Positions 36,341-49,000 of a stretch of 64,000 nucleotides of DNA are shown here, in pieces. The stretch is from Acidobacteriota bacterium. Its GTDB lineage: Bacteria > Acidobacteriota > Terriglobia > Bryobacterales > Bryobacteraceae. Made by a program: the position numbers and the translations under genes. How positions within the stretch are numbered: the first letter of the stretch is position 1; each line of letters starts with the position of its first letter. The notes beneath the pieces are model-generated. The model saw only the letters and a program-made list of their open reading frames with translations. It was not told the origin of the DNA and did not search any database. Where the stretch lies: the NCBI GenBank assembly GCA_017304135.1, contig JAFLBB010000012.1, positions 25,817-89,816 on the forward strand, written 5' to 3'.

Positions 36341-38302
36341 ATGAAGCTCACCTCCGCCCTCTTCCTCATCGCTGCCGGCGCCTTCGCGCAACCTGTCCGG
36401 CCCGTGCCCGCGCCGGGCGTCGAAGTCCCCGCGGCGGATCGCAAGCAACTCGAAGCTGGCCTGTCGCGGCTCTCCGCCAAGATCGCGAAGCTCCCGCAAA
36501 CGCCGCTGGTGGCCGATGTCCGCATCTTCCATGACGCCGTCCGCTACGCCCTCACCTACAACGAGTTCCTCAAGAGCGACGAGATCTTCAAGGCCCGTGA
36601 ACTCCTGTTGCAAGGCGAGCAGCGGGCCGATGCGCTGGCCTCGGGCGATGCGCCCTGGACGCGGCAGACAGGGCTTGTCGTGCGCGGCTATGAATCGAAG
36701 ATCGACGGCAGCGCTCAGCCCTATGGCCTCGTGATCCCCGCCAACTGGTCGCCTGCCGTGCCGCATAAATGGCGGCTCGATGCCTGGTTCCACGGCCGTT
36801 CCGAAACGCTCACCGAAGTGAACTTCCTCTGGGAACGGCAACGCAACGCGGGCCAGTTCACACCCGCCGACGCGATCGTGATTCATCTCTACGGACGCTT
36901 CTGCAACGCAAACAAAATGGCCGGTGAGGTGGACCTGTTCGAAGCCATCGCCGACATGAAGAAGAAGTACCGCATCGACGGCAACCGCATTGCCGTGCGC
37001 GGCTTCTCCATGGGCGGCGCGGCCGCGTGGCACATCGCCGCGCACCATGCCGGCCGCTGGGCCGCGGCGGCTCCGGGCGCGGGCTTCTCCGAGACGGCCG
37101 AGTTCCTCAAGGTGTTCCAGAACGAGACCGTGCAGCCGGCGTGGTGGGAGCAGAAACTCTGGCGCCTGTATGACGCCACCGAGTATGCAGCCAACCTGTT
37201 CAACCTGCCCGTAGTCGCCTACTCCGGCGAGATTGACCGCCAGAAGCAGGCCGCCGACATCATGGCTGCCTACATGGCGAAGGAAGGCCTCACCCTCACG
37301 CACCTCATCGGTCCACAAACGCCGCATCGCTATCACCCCGATTCCATTGTCGAAATCAACCGCCGCATGGATGCCATCCTGGCCCGCGGCCGCGACGAGT
37401 ATCCCCGCCGCATTCGCTTCACCACCTACACGCTTCGCTACAACCGCATGAAGTGGGTTGTCGTCGACGCGCTCGACAAGCATTGGGAGAAGGCGCGCGT
37501 GGACGCCCAGGTCACCGCGGCCCACGGCGTCGAACTGACAACCGCCAATGTTGCCGCACTCTCGCTCGAGTTTGCTTCGGGGCGCGCGCTGGTGGAACCC
37601 GGCCAGACCATCATCACGATCGATGGCCAGGCCGTCACCGTTCCCGGCCCGGAGTCCGATCGCTCCTGGAATCCCCGGCTGGTGAAGCGCGCGGGTAAGT
37701 GGAGCGCCGGTGCGCCCGCTGACGAACTACGCAAGCGCCATGCCTTGCAGGGACCCATTGACGACGCCTTCTGGAACCGCTTCGTGATGGTGAAACCGAC
37801 AGGGCAGGGAATGCACGCCGCCGTCGCCGCCTGGGTTGAGGCGGAGAGCAAGCATGCCCTCACGGAGTGGCGGCGGCAGTTCCGCGGCGAAGCGATTGTG
37901 AAGACCGATGCGGAGATCACCGATGCCGACATCGCCGCGTCCAACCTCGTCCTGTGGGGTGATCCGCAGAGCAACAAGGTGCTGGCGCGCCTTGCCGGTA
38001 AACTGCCGGTGAAGTGGACGCGAGATGCCGTCGTGGTGGGCGGTCAGTCCTATCCGTCGGCCACGCACGCGGCCATTCTCATTTACCCGAATCCGCTCAA
38101 CCCCAAGAAGTACGTTGTGCTGAACTCAGGCTTCACCTATCGCGAATACGATTACCTCAACAACGCGCGGCAAATCCCCAAGCTGGCCGACTACGCCGTC
38201 GTGGACATCACCACGCCTCCTGACGCACGCTTCCCCGGCAAGATTGTGCTGGGAGGATTTTTCGGCGAGCGCTGGGAACTGCTCGCCAATCACGGCCGCT
38301 AG
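36341..38302 (+). CDS. Exported alpha/beta hydrolase (S9-like), tandem copy B
   Basis: A 653-residue paralogue of the preceding gene, collinear over its whole length, with most residues identical by eye. The same GFSMGG elbow, YSGEID acid region and TPHRYHPD His region are present, so both copies should be active. The ATG at 36341 begins the signal peptide (KLTSALFLIAAGAFAQ) one base after the upstream stop; an earlier in-frame ATG at 36329 would overlap copy A by 11 bp. Divergence is highest in the loop around copy A residue 265 (RASGPKPPWYEQ versus ETVQPAWWEQ), which may change specificity. Confidence 0.8.
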   Translation: MKLTSALFLIAAGAFAQPVRPVPAPGVEVPAADRKQLEAGLSRLSAKIAKLPQTPLVADVRIFHDAVRYALTYNEFLKSDEIFKARELLLQGEQRADALASGDAPWTRQTGLVVRGYESKIDGSAQPYGLVIPANWSPAVPHKWRLDAWFHGRSETLTEVNFLWERQRNAGQFTPADAIVIHLYGRFCNANKMAGEVDLFEAIADMKKKYRIDGNRIAVRGFSMGGAAAWHIAAHHAGRWAAAAPGAGFSETAEFLKVFQNETVQPAWWEQKLWRLYDATEYAANLFNLPVVAYSGEIDRQKQAADIMAAYMAKEGLTLTHLIGPQTPHRYHPDSIVEINRRMDAILARGRDEYPRRIRFTTYTLRYNRMKWVVVDALDKHWEKARVDAQVTAAHGVELTTANVAALSLEFASGRALVEPGQTIITIDGQAVTVPGPESDRSWNPRLVKRAGKWSAGAPADELRKRHALQGPIDDAFWNRFVMVKPTGQGMHAAVAAWVEAESKHALTEWRRQFRGEAIVKTDAEITDADIAASNLVLWGDPQSNKVLARLAGKLPVKWTRDAVVVGGQSYPSATHAAILIYPNPLNPKKYVVLNSGFTYREYDYLNNARQIPKLADYAVVDITTPPDARFPGKIVLGGFFGERWELLANHGR

Positions 38303-38327
38303 CGCGCCGTCGCCTGCAGGCCCGCGC

Positions 38328-41558
<3,231 letters not shown>

Positions 41559-41562
41559 CGTG

Positions 41563-42699
41563 TTAGGGCTTCTTCTGGAACTCAGCCATCATGGCCGCGA
41601 ATTCGTCGAACAGGTAGTGCGAATCGTGCGGCCCCGGCGCGGCTTCGGGGTGATACTGCACGCAGAACACCGGTTCGCTCTTATGCCGCAGGCCTTCCAG
41701 CGTGTGGTCGTTCAGGTTGATATGGGTGAGCTCGACGGTGGAGTCGGGCAGGGAATCGGGATCTACCGCGAAGCCGTGATTCTGCGAGGTGATCTCCACC
41801 TTGTTCGTGCGCCGGTTGAGCACGGGATGGTTCGCGCCGCGGTGGCCGAACTTGAGTTTGAACGTCTTGCCGCCCAGGGCCAGGCCAAGAATCTGGTGTC
41901 CCAGGCAGATGCCGAACACCGGCGTCCTGCCGATCAGCTTGCGCACTTGCGCCGCCTGGTGTTGCAGCGGTTCCGGATCGCCCGGCCCATTCGACAGGAA
42001 CACCCCATCGGGCTGCAACGCGAGCACATCCTCGGCGCTGGTGAGCGCCGGCACCACGGTCACTTGCGCGCCGATATGCACCAGCCGCCTCAGAATGTTG
42101 CGCTTGATGCCGAAGTCGTAGGCGACCACATGGAACCGCGGCGCTTGTGCCTCACCCACCAGGTCCGACTCCGACACCGGCGAAACGCCCTCTTCCCACT
42201 GGTACTGTTCCAACGTGGAAACCCGCGTCGCCAGGTCAAGGCCGGCCATGCTCGGAATCGACCGCGCCTGCTCCACCAGCTTCGCCGGATCGCCGCCCGC
42301 GCCCGACAGCACGCCCCGCATCACGCCGCGCGAACGCAGCCGCCGCACCAGCGCCCGCGTATCGATGTCGCTCGCCACCGGCAGCCCGCTTCGCCCGAGA
42401 AAGTGGTTGGCTTCCTCTTCGCTCCGCCAGTTGCTCGCCACCGGCGAGAAGTCGCGCACCACCAACCCTTCAATAAACGGCTTCACCGATTCGCAGTCAG
42501 ACGGGTTCGCGCCGTAATTGCCTATCTGCGGGTTCGTGAGAACGACAATCTGGCCGGAGTAGGAAGGGTCCGTGAAGATTTCCTGGTAGCCGGTAATCGA
42601 GGTATTGAAAACAACTTCGCCGCTTCTGACTGTGGGCGCACCAAAGGACCTGCCCTCGAAGACTGTTCCGTCCTCCAGGGCGAGGATCGACTTTTCCAA
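41563..42699 (-). CDS. carA: Carbamoyl-phosphate synthase small subunit
   Basis: The 378-residue glutamine amidotransferase subunit supplies ammonia to CarB. The N-terminal CPS_N domain has [11 protein letters not shown] and [17 protein letters not shown]; the C-terminal class I GATase domain has the catalytic Cys in GICLGHQ and the His/Glu in [13 protein letters not shown]. The start codon is TTG: AGAGGAG lies 8 nt upstream and the protein begins at the position usual for the family. It forms an operon with carB. No attenuator or PyrR-type leader is evident in the 130 bp to the tRNA gene. Confidence 0.97.
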   Translation of the reverse strand: MEKSILALEDGTVFEGRSFGAPTVRSGEVVFNTSITGYQEIFTDPSYSGQIVVLTNPQIGNYGANPSDCESVKPFIEGLVVRDFSPVASNWRSEEEANHFLGRSGLPVASDIDTRALVRRLRSRGVMRGVLSGAGGDPAKLVEQARSIPSMAGLDLATRVSTLEQYQWEEGVSPVSESDLVGEAQAPRFHVVAYDFGIKRNILRRLVHIGAQVTVVPALTSAEDVLALQPDGVFLSNGPGDPEPLQHQAAQVRKLIGRTPVFGICLGHQILGLALGGKTFKLKFGHRGANHPVLNRRTNKVEITSQNHGFAVDPDSLPDSTVELTHINLNDHTLEGLRHKSEPVFCVQYHPEAAPGPHDSHYLFDEFAAMMAEFQKKP

Positions 42700-42832
42700 T
42701 CCGGTGACTCCTCTGCTGTTGGGGAAGTGGTAACCCCCATTTCAACACGCCGCATCGGCTCAGCGCAACGCCTGACCCCGCCTGAATTCACACACGTCCG
42801 GCCACCGTGCTACCATGCCTAGAGAAACCCGT

Positions 42833-42907
42833 GGCGCTATCGTCTAACGGTTAGGACGGAGCCCTCTCAAGGCTTAAATACGGGTTCGATTCCCGTTAGC
42901 GCTACCA
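42833..42907 (+). tRNA. tRNA-Glu (anticodon CTC)
   Basis: A full cloverleaf with encoded CCA. The acceptor stem GGCGCTA pairs with TAGCGCT (42897-42903; first pair G-T), discriminator A, then CCA. The anticodon stem GAGCC/GGCTT encloses CTCTCAA, giving anticodon CTC for the codon GAG. The T arm carries GGTTCGATTCC. The overall pattern ATCGTCTAACGGTTAGGAC is that of bacterial tRNA-Glu. Confidence 0.96.
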
Positions 42908-42935
42908 CCCCTCCCCATTCCCCCTTGGAACCGCA

Positions 42936-42941
42936 TACGAT
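42936..42941 (+). promoter_or_regulatory. -10 box of the NTF2-like gene
   Basis: TACGAT (context GCATACGAT) ends 6 nt before the ATG; no ribosome site fits in between. Confidence 0.45.
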
Positions 42942-42947
42942 AGTGCG

Positions 42948-43376
42948 ATGCATCACCACTTCGTGCGCGCTCTCCTCGTCGCCGCCCTCTCCGCCTCCGC
43001 CTTCGCCGCCGTCGAGGATGACATCCGCACCGCCGACCAGCAATGGGCCGAAGCCGCCAAATCAGGCGATGCGGCGCAACTCACCCGCCTCCTCGCCGAC
43101 GGCCTCATCTACACCCACGCCACCGGCATCATCGACGACAAGAAGAGCTACATCGACAAGGTGAAGAGCAAGCGGCAGAAGTACGACGGCATCGTCCACT
43201 CCAACGTCCGCGTGAGCGTCTTCGGCGGCCACACCGCCATCCTCACCGCACGCATGCGCATGCACGGCACCAACCCCGCCGGACCGTTTGATGACCAGGT
43301 CCTCATGACGCACGTCTGGGTGAAACTAAACGGCGCCTGGCAACTCGTGGCGCACCAGACGACGAAGGTGCAGTAG
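42948..43376 (+). CDS. Exported NTF2-like protein (DUF4440/SnoaL type)
   Basis: A 142-residue protein with a signal peptide (RALLVAALSASAFAAVE) and one NTF2-like cone fold: VEDDIRTADQQWAEAAKSGD helix, LLADGLIYTHATG, then the strand meander HSNVRVSVFGGHTAILTARM and THVWVKLNGAWQLVAHQTT, quoted here as landmarks. DUF4440 members include isomerase-like enzymes and ligand binders; the active residues are not conserved enough to name a reaction. A leaderless start is suggested by the promoter 6 nt upstream. Confidence 0.82.
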   Translation: MHHHFVRALLVAALSASAFAAVEDDIRTADQQWAEAAKSGDAAQLTRLLADGLIYTHATGIIDDKKSYIDKVKSKRQKYDGIVHSNVRVSVFGGHTAILTARMRMHGTNPAGPFDDQVLMTHVWVKLNGAWQLVAHQTTKVQ

Positions 43377-43387
43377 CAGCCGGCGGC

Positions 43388-44068
43388 TCACCAAACGAAT
43401 TCGGGTGGCAGATTGTAGCGTTCTTCCGGCGGAGGCTCGGCCTTACGAACGTGAAAGTAGCTCCATGCGCACCAGACGAAAACTACGACGGCCATGAAAA
43501 TCATGGAGTCTCGGAGGCTCAGTCCAAGGGTCTTGTAGCACCACAGGAGCGCCAGCACGAATGCCACCGATCGTAGGCTTGACCACACAGCCGAGCGCAG
43601 TCTTCGTCTGGCAGGTGGGGGAACAACCTCCGCGCTTGGCGGAATCCAGCCAAGGATCTGCTCCCGTATCGCTTCGAACCCTTCCAGTTCTGTGTAGATC
43701 GTCATCTCATAGTTGGTGCGGCCAGGCACGATGTAGAGATACCGGCTTGTGTTCAAGTAGGCCGCCACCTCATACGCAGCCAGCCCGCGAACGCCATAGT
43801 GGCCCACCATGCGAAGGTGCTCACCATCAAACGCCACAGTCACTCCACGCAATCGCCACCATCGCCACATGACGCGGACCAGTTCCACTGCTGGCATTAA
43901 GAGGAACATGGCCGCGGGCCGACCCCAGAACGTTTGCGGATTCATAGCTGCGAGGAGAACGAGTATCGGAAACACGCCCATCGCCGCTTCGACGAACCTC
44001 GGTCCCGCCTCCCGCAACGCAATCCGCGCACAACCCCAATGCGAGTAGCCATGCGTGGTCGAATCCAT
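43388..44068 (-). CDS. Hypothetical membrane protein, about four transmembrane helices
   Basis: A 226-residue protein with two hydrophobic hairpins: residues 29-60 (AAMGVFPILVLLAAMNPQ and PAAMFLLMPAVELV) and 160-200 (SVAFVLALLWCYKTLG and SMIFMAVVVFVWCAWSYFHV). They enclose a soluble part resembling a bacterial PH-like (YdbT/YcxB) module (VTVAFDGEHLRMVGHYG). The C-terminus is Pro/Glu-rich and cytoplasmic or exposed. No family is certain. An in-frame TTG two codons earlier is possible. The gene converges with the NTF2-like gene, 11 bp apart. Confidence 0.65.
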   Translation of the reverse strand: MDSTTHGYSHWGCARIALREAGPRFVEAAMGVFPILVLLAAMNPQTFWGRPAAMFLLMPAVELVRVMWRWWRLRGVTVAFDGEHLRMVGHYGVRGLAAYEVAAYLNTSRYLYIVPGRTNYEMTIYTELEGFEAIREQILGWIPPSAEVVPPPARRRLRSAVWSSLRSVAFVLALLWCYKTLGLSLRDSMIFMAVVVFVWCAWSYFHVRKAEPPPEERYNLPPEFVW

Positions 44069-44109
44069 AGCCAACCTGACCGCAGGCTACCAAATCCGCC
44101 CCTCCGTGG

Positions 44110-45783
44110 CTACGGAGCCCACACGCTCGCCACCGCCCAATCCGGAGTCCGTAGCTCATTCACTAACTCGCCCTTCGCATTCACCTCCACAATCCGCCGC
44201 CCCGAATAGTCGGAGATAAACACGCTCCCATCCGGCTGAACGTGAAATCCCGACGCCCACCCAAACTTGATCCCTCGCGTCAGGTCCCCCCCATTGCCGA
44301 TCGTCCGCACCACCTTGCCCGCCTTATCCACAAACAACACCTCGCCCGGCTCGGAAATGCTGATCGCTGTCGTCCCGTCGGCCAGCCGCAGCGCCTGGTA
44401 GGTGCGCCGCGCATCCGCATGCGGCATCTGCCAGCGCCACACCACCTTCCCCGCCCGGTCCACCTCCACAATCGTCGACTCCCGCTCATTCGAAATCAGC
44501 ACCGTCCCCGCCGCCGTCGGCCGCGCGCACCGCATGTAGTTCGGCTTGAAACTCGCATCCGTGTACTGCCACACCTCCTTGCCGTTCCGGTCAAACTCCA
44601 CCACCCGCGCCGCCTGCGTATCGCTGACCAGCGTATTGCCCGAGTCCAGCCGCGACGCGCACACCGGGTACTTGATCCCATTCATCGCCGTCAGTGACCA
44701 CACCTCCAACCCGTTCGGCGCATACTCGGCCACCCGCGCCGCCCGCCCCGTCGTGATCAGCACATTGCCGTTCTTCAGCGGCTGCACATCGTGCCCGCCG
44801 TTGTTCGGAATCGACCGCAACACGCGCCCGCTCGGCCAATCGATCAACATCGCCGCGCCATTGCGTCCATGATTCGCCACCCACAGCCGCCGCCCCGCCC
44901 CCGCCCCCGGCATCAGCTTCGCTTTCAAATACGCCACCGCCCGGTTATCGGCATCCACCTTCTGTTGATCGCGCAGCCCATGCCCGCCGCCAGGGAAACT
45001 CGCGACCTCGGTCTCCACCCCTGCCTGCGACATCCGCTCCGCCAGCCACAACACCTGCTCGTAGGGCACAAAGTTGTCCGCCGTGCCGTGCACGAACAGC
45101 ACCGGCGCATCGTCCGGCGACACCCACGAAATCGGGCTCGATTGAATATGCGCCGGCAACGCCGTCCGCAAATCGCCGCCCAAATACTGCGGCAGCACCT
45201 CCGCCGCATCGAACCCCTTCGCATAGATGCGCGTGAAATCCGTCGGCCCGGCGTACGACACCACGCAGTTCACCCGCGACGGCTGCTCCGGAAACGGTCC
45301 GTCGCCCTCAAACTCCGCCACCCCGCCCGTCAGCCCCAGCATCAACGACAAATGCCCGCCCGCGCTCGACCCCAACGCGCACACTCGCGCTCCGTCAATG
45401 CCAAACCGCCGCGCGTTGGCCCGCAGAAACCGCACCGCCGACTTGGCATCATGCAGGTGCGCCGGGAACTGAAACTTCGGCGAAAACCGGTAGCTGATCG
45501 TCGCCGCCACAAAGCCCTCCTGCGCCAGCCGGATAGCGAACGGCACATACGACGAGCGGTTCCCCCGCCGGAATCCCCCGCCATGAATCAGCACCACCAG
45601 CGGCCGCGCCCCAGGCGCCTTGGGCCGCGCCACATCCATCTGCACCGCCCCGCCCAGCACGTTGGAATACGGAACATTCTGCTCCAGCGTGACGCCGTCG
45701 GGCACCTTCGGCGGAGCAGGTGTCTGGGCCACCGCCGCTCCCGCCAGCATCAGCGCAACCACCGTCAATTGTTCATAACGCAT
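44110..45783 (-). CDS. Exported esterase/lipase (BD-FAE-like) fused to a C-terminal beta-propeller
   Basis: A 557-residue exported protein. Residues 1-20 form a signal peptide. About 25-275 are an alpha/beta hydrolase with an oxyanion loop VVLIHGGGFRRGNRSS, nucleophile elbow ALGSSAGGHLSL, acid in VLFVHGTADNFVP and His in FPGGGHGL, the pattern of the BD-FAE/acetyl-xylan-esterase-like family. From about 290 on, repeated blades with Asn/Gly/His (LWVANHGRNGAAMLIDWPSGRVL, NGNVLITTGRAARVAEY, TVLISNERESTIVEVDRAG) form a PQQ/NHL-type propeller, quoted as landmarks. Such fusions may deacylate plant polysaccharide while the propeller binds it. The ATG before RYEQLTVVAL was chosen to give a clean signal; TATAAA lies upstream. 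Confidence 0.78.
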   Translation of the reverse strand: MRYEQLTVVALMLAGAAVAQTPAPPKVPDGVTLEQNVPYSNVLGGAVQMDVARPKAPGARPLVVLIHGGGFRRGNRSSYVPFAIRLAQEGFVAATISYRFSPKFQFPAHLHDAKSAVRFLRANARRFGIDGARVCALGSSAGGHLSLMLGLTGGVAEFEGDGPFPEQPSRVNCVVSYAGPTDFTRIYAKGFDAAEVLPQYLGGDLRTALPAHIQSSPISWVSPDDAPVLFVHGTADNFVPYEQVLWLAERMSQAGVETEVASFPGGGHGLRDQQKVDADNRAVAYLKAKLMPGAGAGRRLWVANHGRNGAAMLIDWPSGRVLRSIPNNGGHDVQPLKNGNVLITTGRAARVAEYAPNGLEVWSLTAMNGIKYPVCASRLDSGNTLVSDTQAARVVEFDRNGKEVWQYTDASFKPNYMRCARPTAAGTVLISNERESTIVEVDRAGKVVWRWQMPHADARRTYQALRLADGTTAISISEPGEVLFVDKAGKVVRTIGNGGDLTRGIKFGWASGFHVQPDGSVFISDYSGRRIVEVNAKGELVNELRTPDWAVASVWAP

Positions 45784-45960
45784 AGAAACGTAAAGTTTAT
45801 AACGATTCGGACACGACCCCATCAAATTTTTGAATGGAAGGAAATCCCCGGAACCGTTGAACCCCCACCCGCAACCGCGCTAGTGTAAGCGAAGTACACG
45901 TCAGGGGATGGAGCTACCGCTCCCTCGTCCATACGCTCTCCGACCGAGCGCCCCGCCTCT

Positions 45961-46027
45961 GGTTCCAACGCCGGAACCGAATCGTCCAAAGCACAGTTTG
46001 CTCCCTACGTTTGCGCTTCGTGCGCAA
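45961..46027 (+). promoter_or_regulatory. Leader hairpins upstream of TonB receptor 2
   Basis: In the 276-bp gap before receptor 2, GGTTCC/GGAACC (45961-45978) and TTGCGC/GCGCAA (46011-46027, loop TTCGT) form two small hairpins, the second about 32 bp before the start. ATGGCAGTGAA occurs twice, at 46040 and at the true start 46060. I see no gene in this stretch. Confidence 0.4.
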
Positions 46028-46059
46028 TGACAACTTTTCATGGCAGTGAATGAAGGGAG

Positions 46060-49000
46060 ATGGCAGTGAAGAGAGTTTTCCTGGGTCTAGTGTTGGGTGC
46101 GATGGCGGCGGCATCCGCTTTTGCGCAAGCCACCACGTCGCTACGAGGAACCGTGTTCGATACGGGCGGTGCTGTGGTTCCGGGGGCGGCGGTCACGCTG
46201 CTGAACACGGAAACGCGCGCCAGCCGGTCCACGCTCAGCGACGCCGGCGGCGTCTATCAATTTCTTCAGACCTCACCGGGCAAGTATGAGGTGAAGGTCG
46301 AAATGCAAGGCTTTACGACGGCGTTGAAGAGTGGCATCACGTTGCAGGTGTCCACTCCGGCTACGCTCGACGTCACCATGGAAGTAGGCCAGGTGGGCGA
46401 AGTGGTGAACGTCGAATCCAACGTCGTCACCATCAACACCGTCGACGCCACCGTCGGCAACGCCTTCACCCAAACGCAGGTTCGCCAGTTGCCGCTGCAG
46501 ACGCGCAACATCGTCGAACTGCTCTCCATTCAGCCCGGCGTCACGCCCACCGGCGAAGTCCTCGGCGCGCGCCGCGACCAGAACAACGTCACCCTCGATG
46601 GCGTCGACGCCAACGACAACCAGCGCGCCGGCATTGAAAACGGCGGCACCCAGGCCAACGGCTCCAACGCCAACGGCGTGCCCGGCGACTCCGGCTTCAA
46701 CGCCGCCCTCCCCGTGCCGCTCGACTCCGTGCAGGAGTTCCGCGTCACCGTCGGCGGACAGGGCGCCAACCTCGGCCGCTCCTCCGGCGGTCAGGTGACC
46801 CTCATCACCAAGAGCGGCTCCAACGACTTCCACGGCTCGCTCTATGAGTTCCACCGCAACACCGTGACCAGCGCCAACAACTGGTTCTCCAACCGTGCCG
46901 GCATCAAGCGCGAAGCCCTCGTCCGCAACCAGTTCGGCGGCTCCATCGGCGGCCGCATGATTCGCGATCGCGCCTTCTTCTTCCTCAACGCCGAGCAGCG
47001 CATCGACGCCAGCGCCCAGGCCCAGCTCCGCACCGTGCCCACGGCCAGCCTCAAGGCCGGCGAACTGAAGTTCCGCACCACCAGCGGCGCCACCTACTCG
47101 CTCTCCCCCGCCGAAGTCCGCGCCATCGATCCCCTCGGCGTCGGCTTTGCCTCCACCATGCGCGACTTCCTCTCCTTCTACCCCGCCGGTAACGACCCCG
47201 CCGCCGGCGGCGACCGCGGCCTCAACTTCGACGGCTACCGCTTCAACGCCCCCTTCAAACGCGACGACAAAGCCTACGTCGCCAAAATGGACTTCAACAT
47301 CGACACCAGCGGCAAACACACCCTCAGCGTCCGCGGCACCCTCGCCGACAACGCCCAGGACGTCAACGTCGCCCAGTTCCCCGGCCAGGACCCCGCCTCA
47401 AAGATGTTGAACAACTCGCGAGGCTTTGCCGCCCACTACACGACGGTGATCAAGCCCAGCGTCATCAATTCGCTCAACGTCGGCCTCACACGCCTGGGCA
47501 TCGCCCAGTCCGGCACCGTCGGCCCCTCGCTCACCTTCGACGGCATCAGCACGCAACAGGACTTCCGCGCCGCCGCCCGCGCCTTCGGCCGCATCATTCC
47601 CACCTGGAACATCGCCAACGACCTCTCCTGGATGAAGGGCGCCCACACCGTGCAGACGGGCATCAACTTCCGCTTCATCACCTTTGACCGCAACTCCTAC
47701 ACGAACTCCTTCCCCAGCTTCAGCATGTCGCGCAATACCCTGCTCGGCCTTGGCTCGGACATCAACAACTCCGTCACCAACTACATCCGCCAGCGCGAAG
47801 GCAACGCCGCCCTGGCTCTCGCCGATGCCGCCAACGTCACGCGCGGCATGGGAGCCCTGCTCGGCATTCTCAACCAGTACTCGGGCACCTATAACTTCGA
47901 GCGCGACGGCAAAGCCCTCGCCTTCGGCCAGCCCGTTGCCCGTAACTTCACCACCAACGAATACGAGTTCTTCCTCCAGGACAGTTGGCGCGCCACCAGT
48001 GAACTGACGCTCAACTACGGCATCCGCTACTCCAACTTCTCGGTGCCCTACGAAACCAACGGCATCCAGGTCTCCCCCGTCGTCGGTATCGACAAAATCT
48101 TTGCCGACCGCGTCGGCGGCCAGGCCCTCGGCATCCCCGGCTACGCCGTCGCCAACCCAAGACTCACCTACGGCCTCTCCGGTCCCGCCAACGACGCCGC
48201 CGGCTACTGGAAGCGCGACAACAACAACTGGGCCCCCCGCTTCGGCTTCGCCTACTCGCCCCAGAAGGACGGCCTGCTCACCAGGATCCTCGGCAAGGGC
48301 AGCGTCCTGCGCGGCGGCGCAGGCATCGTCTATGACCGTTACGGCAGCGACATGATCGTCGAGTTCGACCGCAGCGGTTCGCCCGGCCTGGCCACCACCG
48401 TCTCCCAGCCCCAGAACACTAACTTCTCCACCGCGCCCCGCTACGCCAACGGCTTCCCCACGCTGCCCGCGGCTGCTTCCGGCGCTTTCCCCTTCACCCC
48501 GCCCACCATCGTTGGCGGCTTCGGCAGCTACCTCTCCATCGACCCCAACCTCAAGGCCCCCTACTCCTTCCTGCTCAACGCCAGCTATGCTCGTGAGCTC
48601 AAGGGCGGCGTCACCTTCGAGGTCGGCTACATCGGCCGCCTCTCGCGCGCCAGCCTCCTGCAGGTCGACACCTTCCAGCCCCTCACCCGCTTCAAGGACC
48701 AGAAGAGCGGCCAGGACTGGACGCAGATGTCCGGCGTGCTCTACAACCAGTTCCTCAACGGCGTCACCCCGGCCCAGGTTCGCGCCAATCCCGGCATCAT
48801 CACACCGCAACCCTGGATCGAGAACCTCGCTCCCGGCCTCGCCGGCTACCTCTTCCCCGGCAGCGCCACGGCCAACTACTACGGCCTCGTCTATGACTCC
48901 TACGGCGGCAGCGACCTCGACGCCCTCAACGATCTCGATCGCCTCCGCAGCGCCCGCTTCCCCAACTGCATCCTCGTCACCGGCTGCAATACGACCTTCG

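Noticed and set aside
46040..46070. Duplicated ATGGCAGTGAA as an alternative start or upstream peptide for TonB receptor 2
   Set aside because: The first copy opens a different frame, and the second has the AGGGAG site and gives the signal peptide, so the duplication looks incidental.
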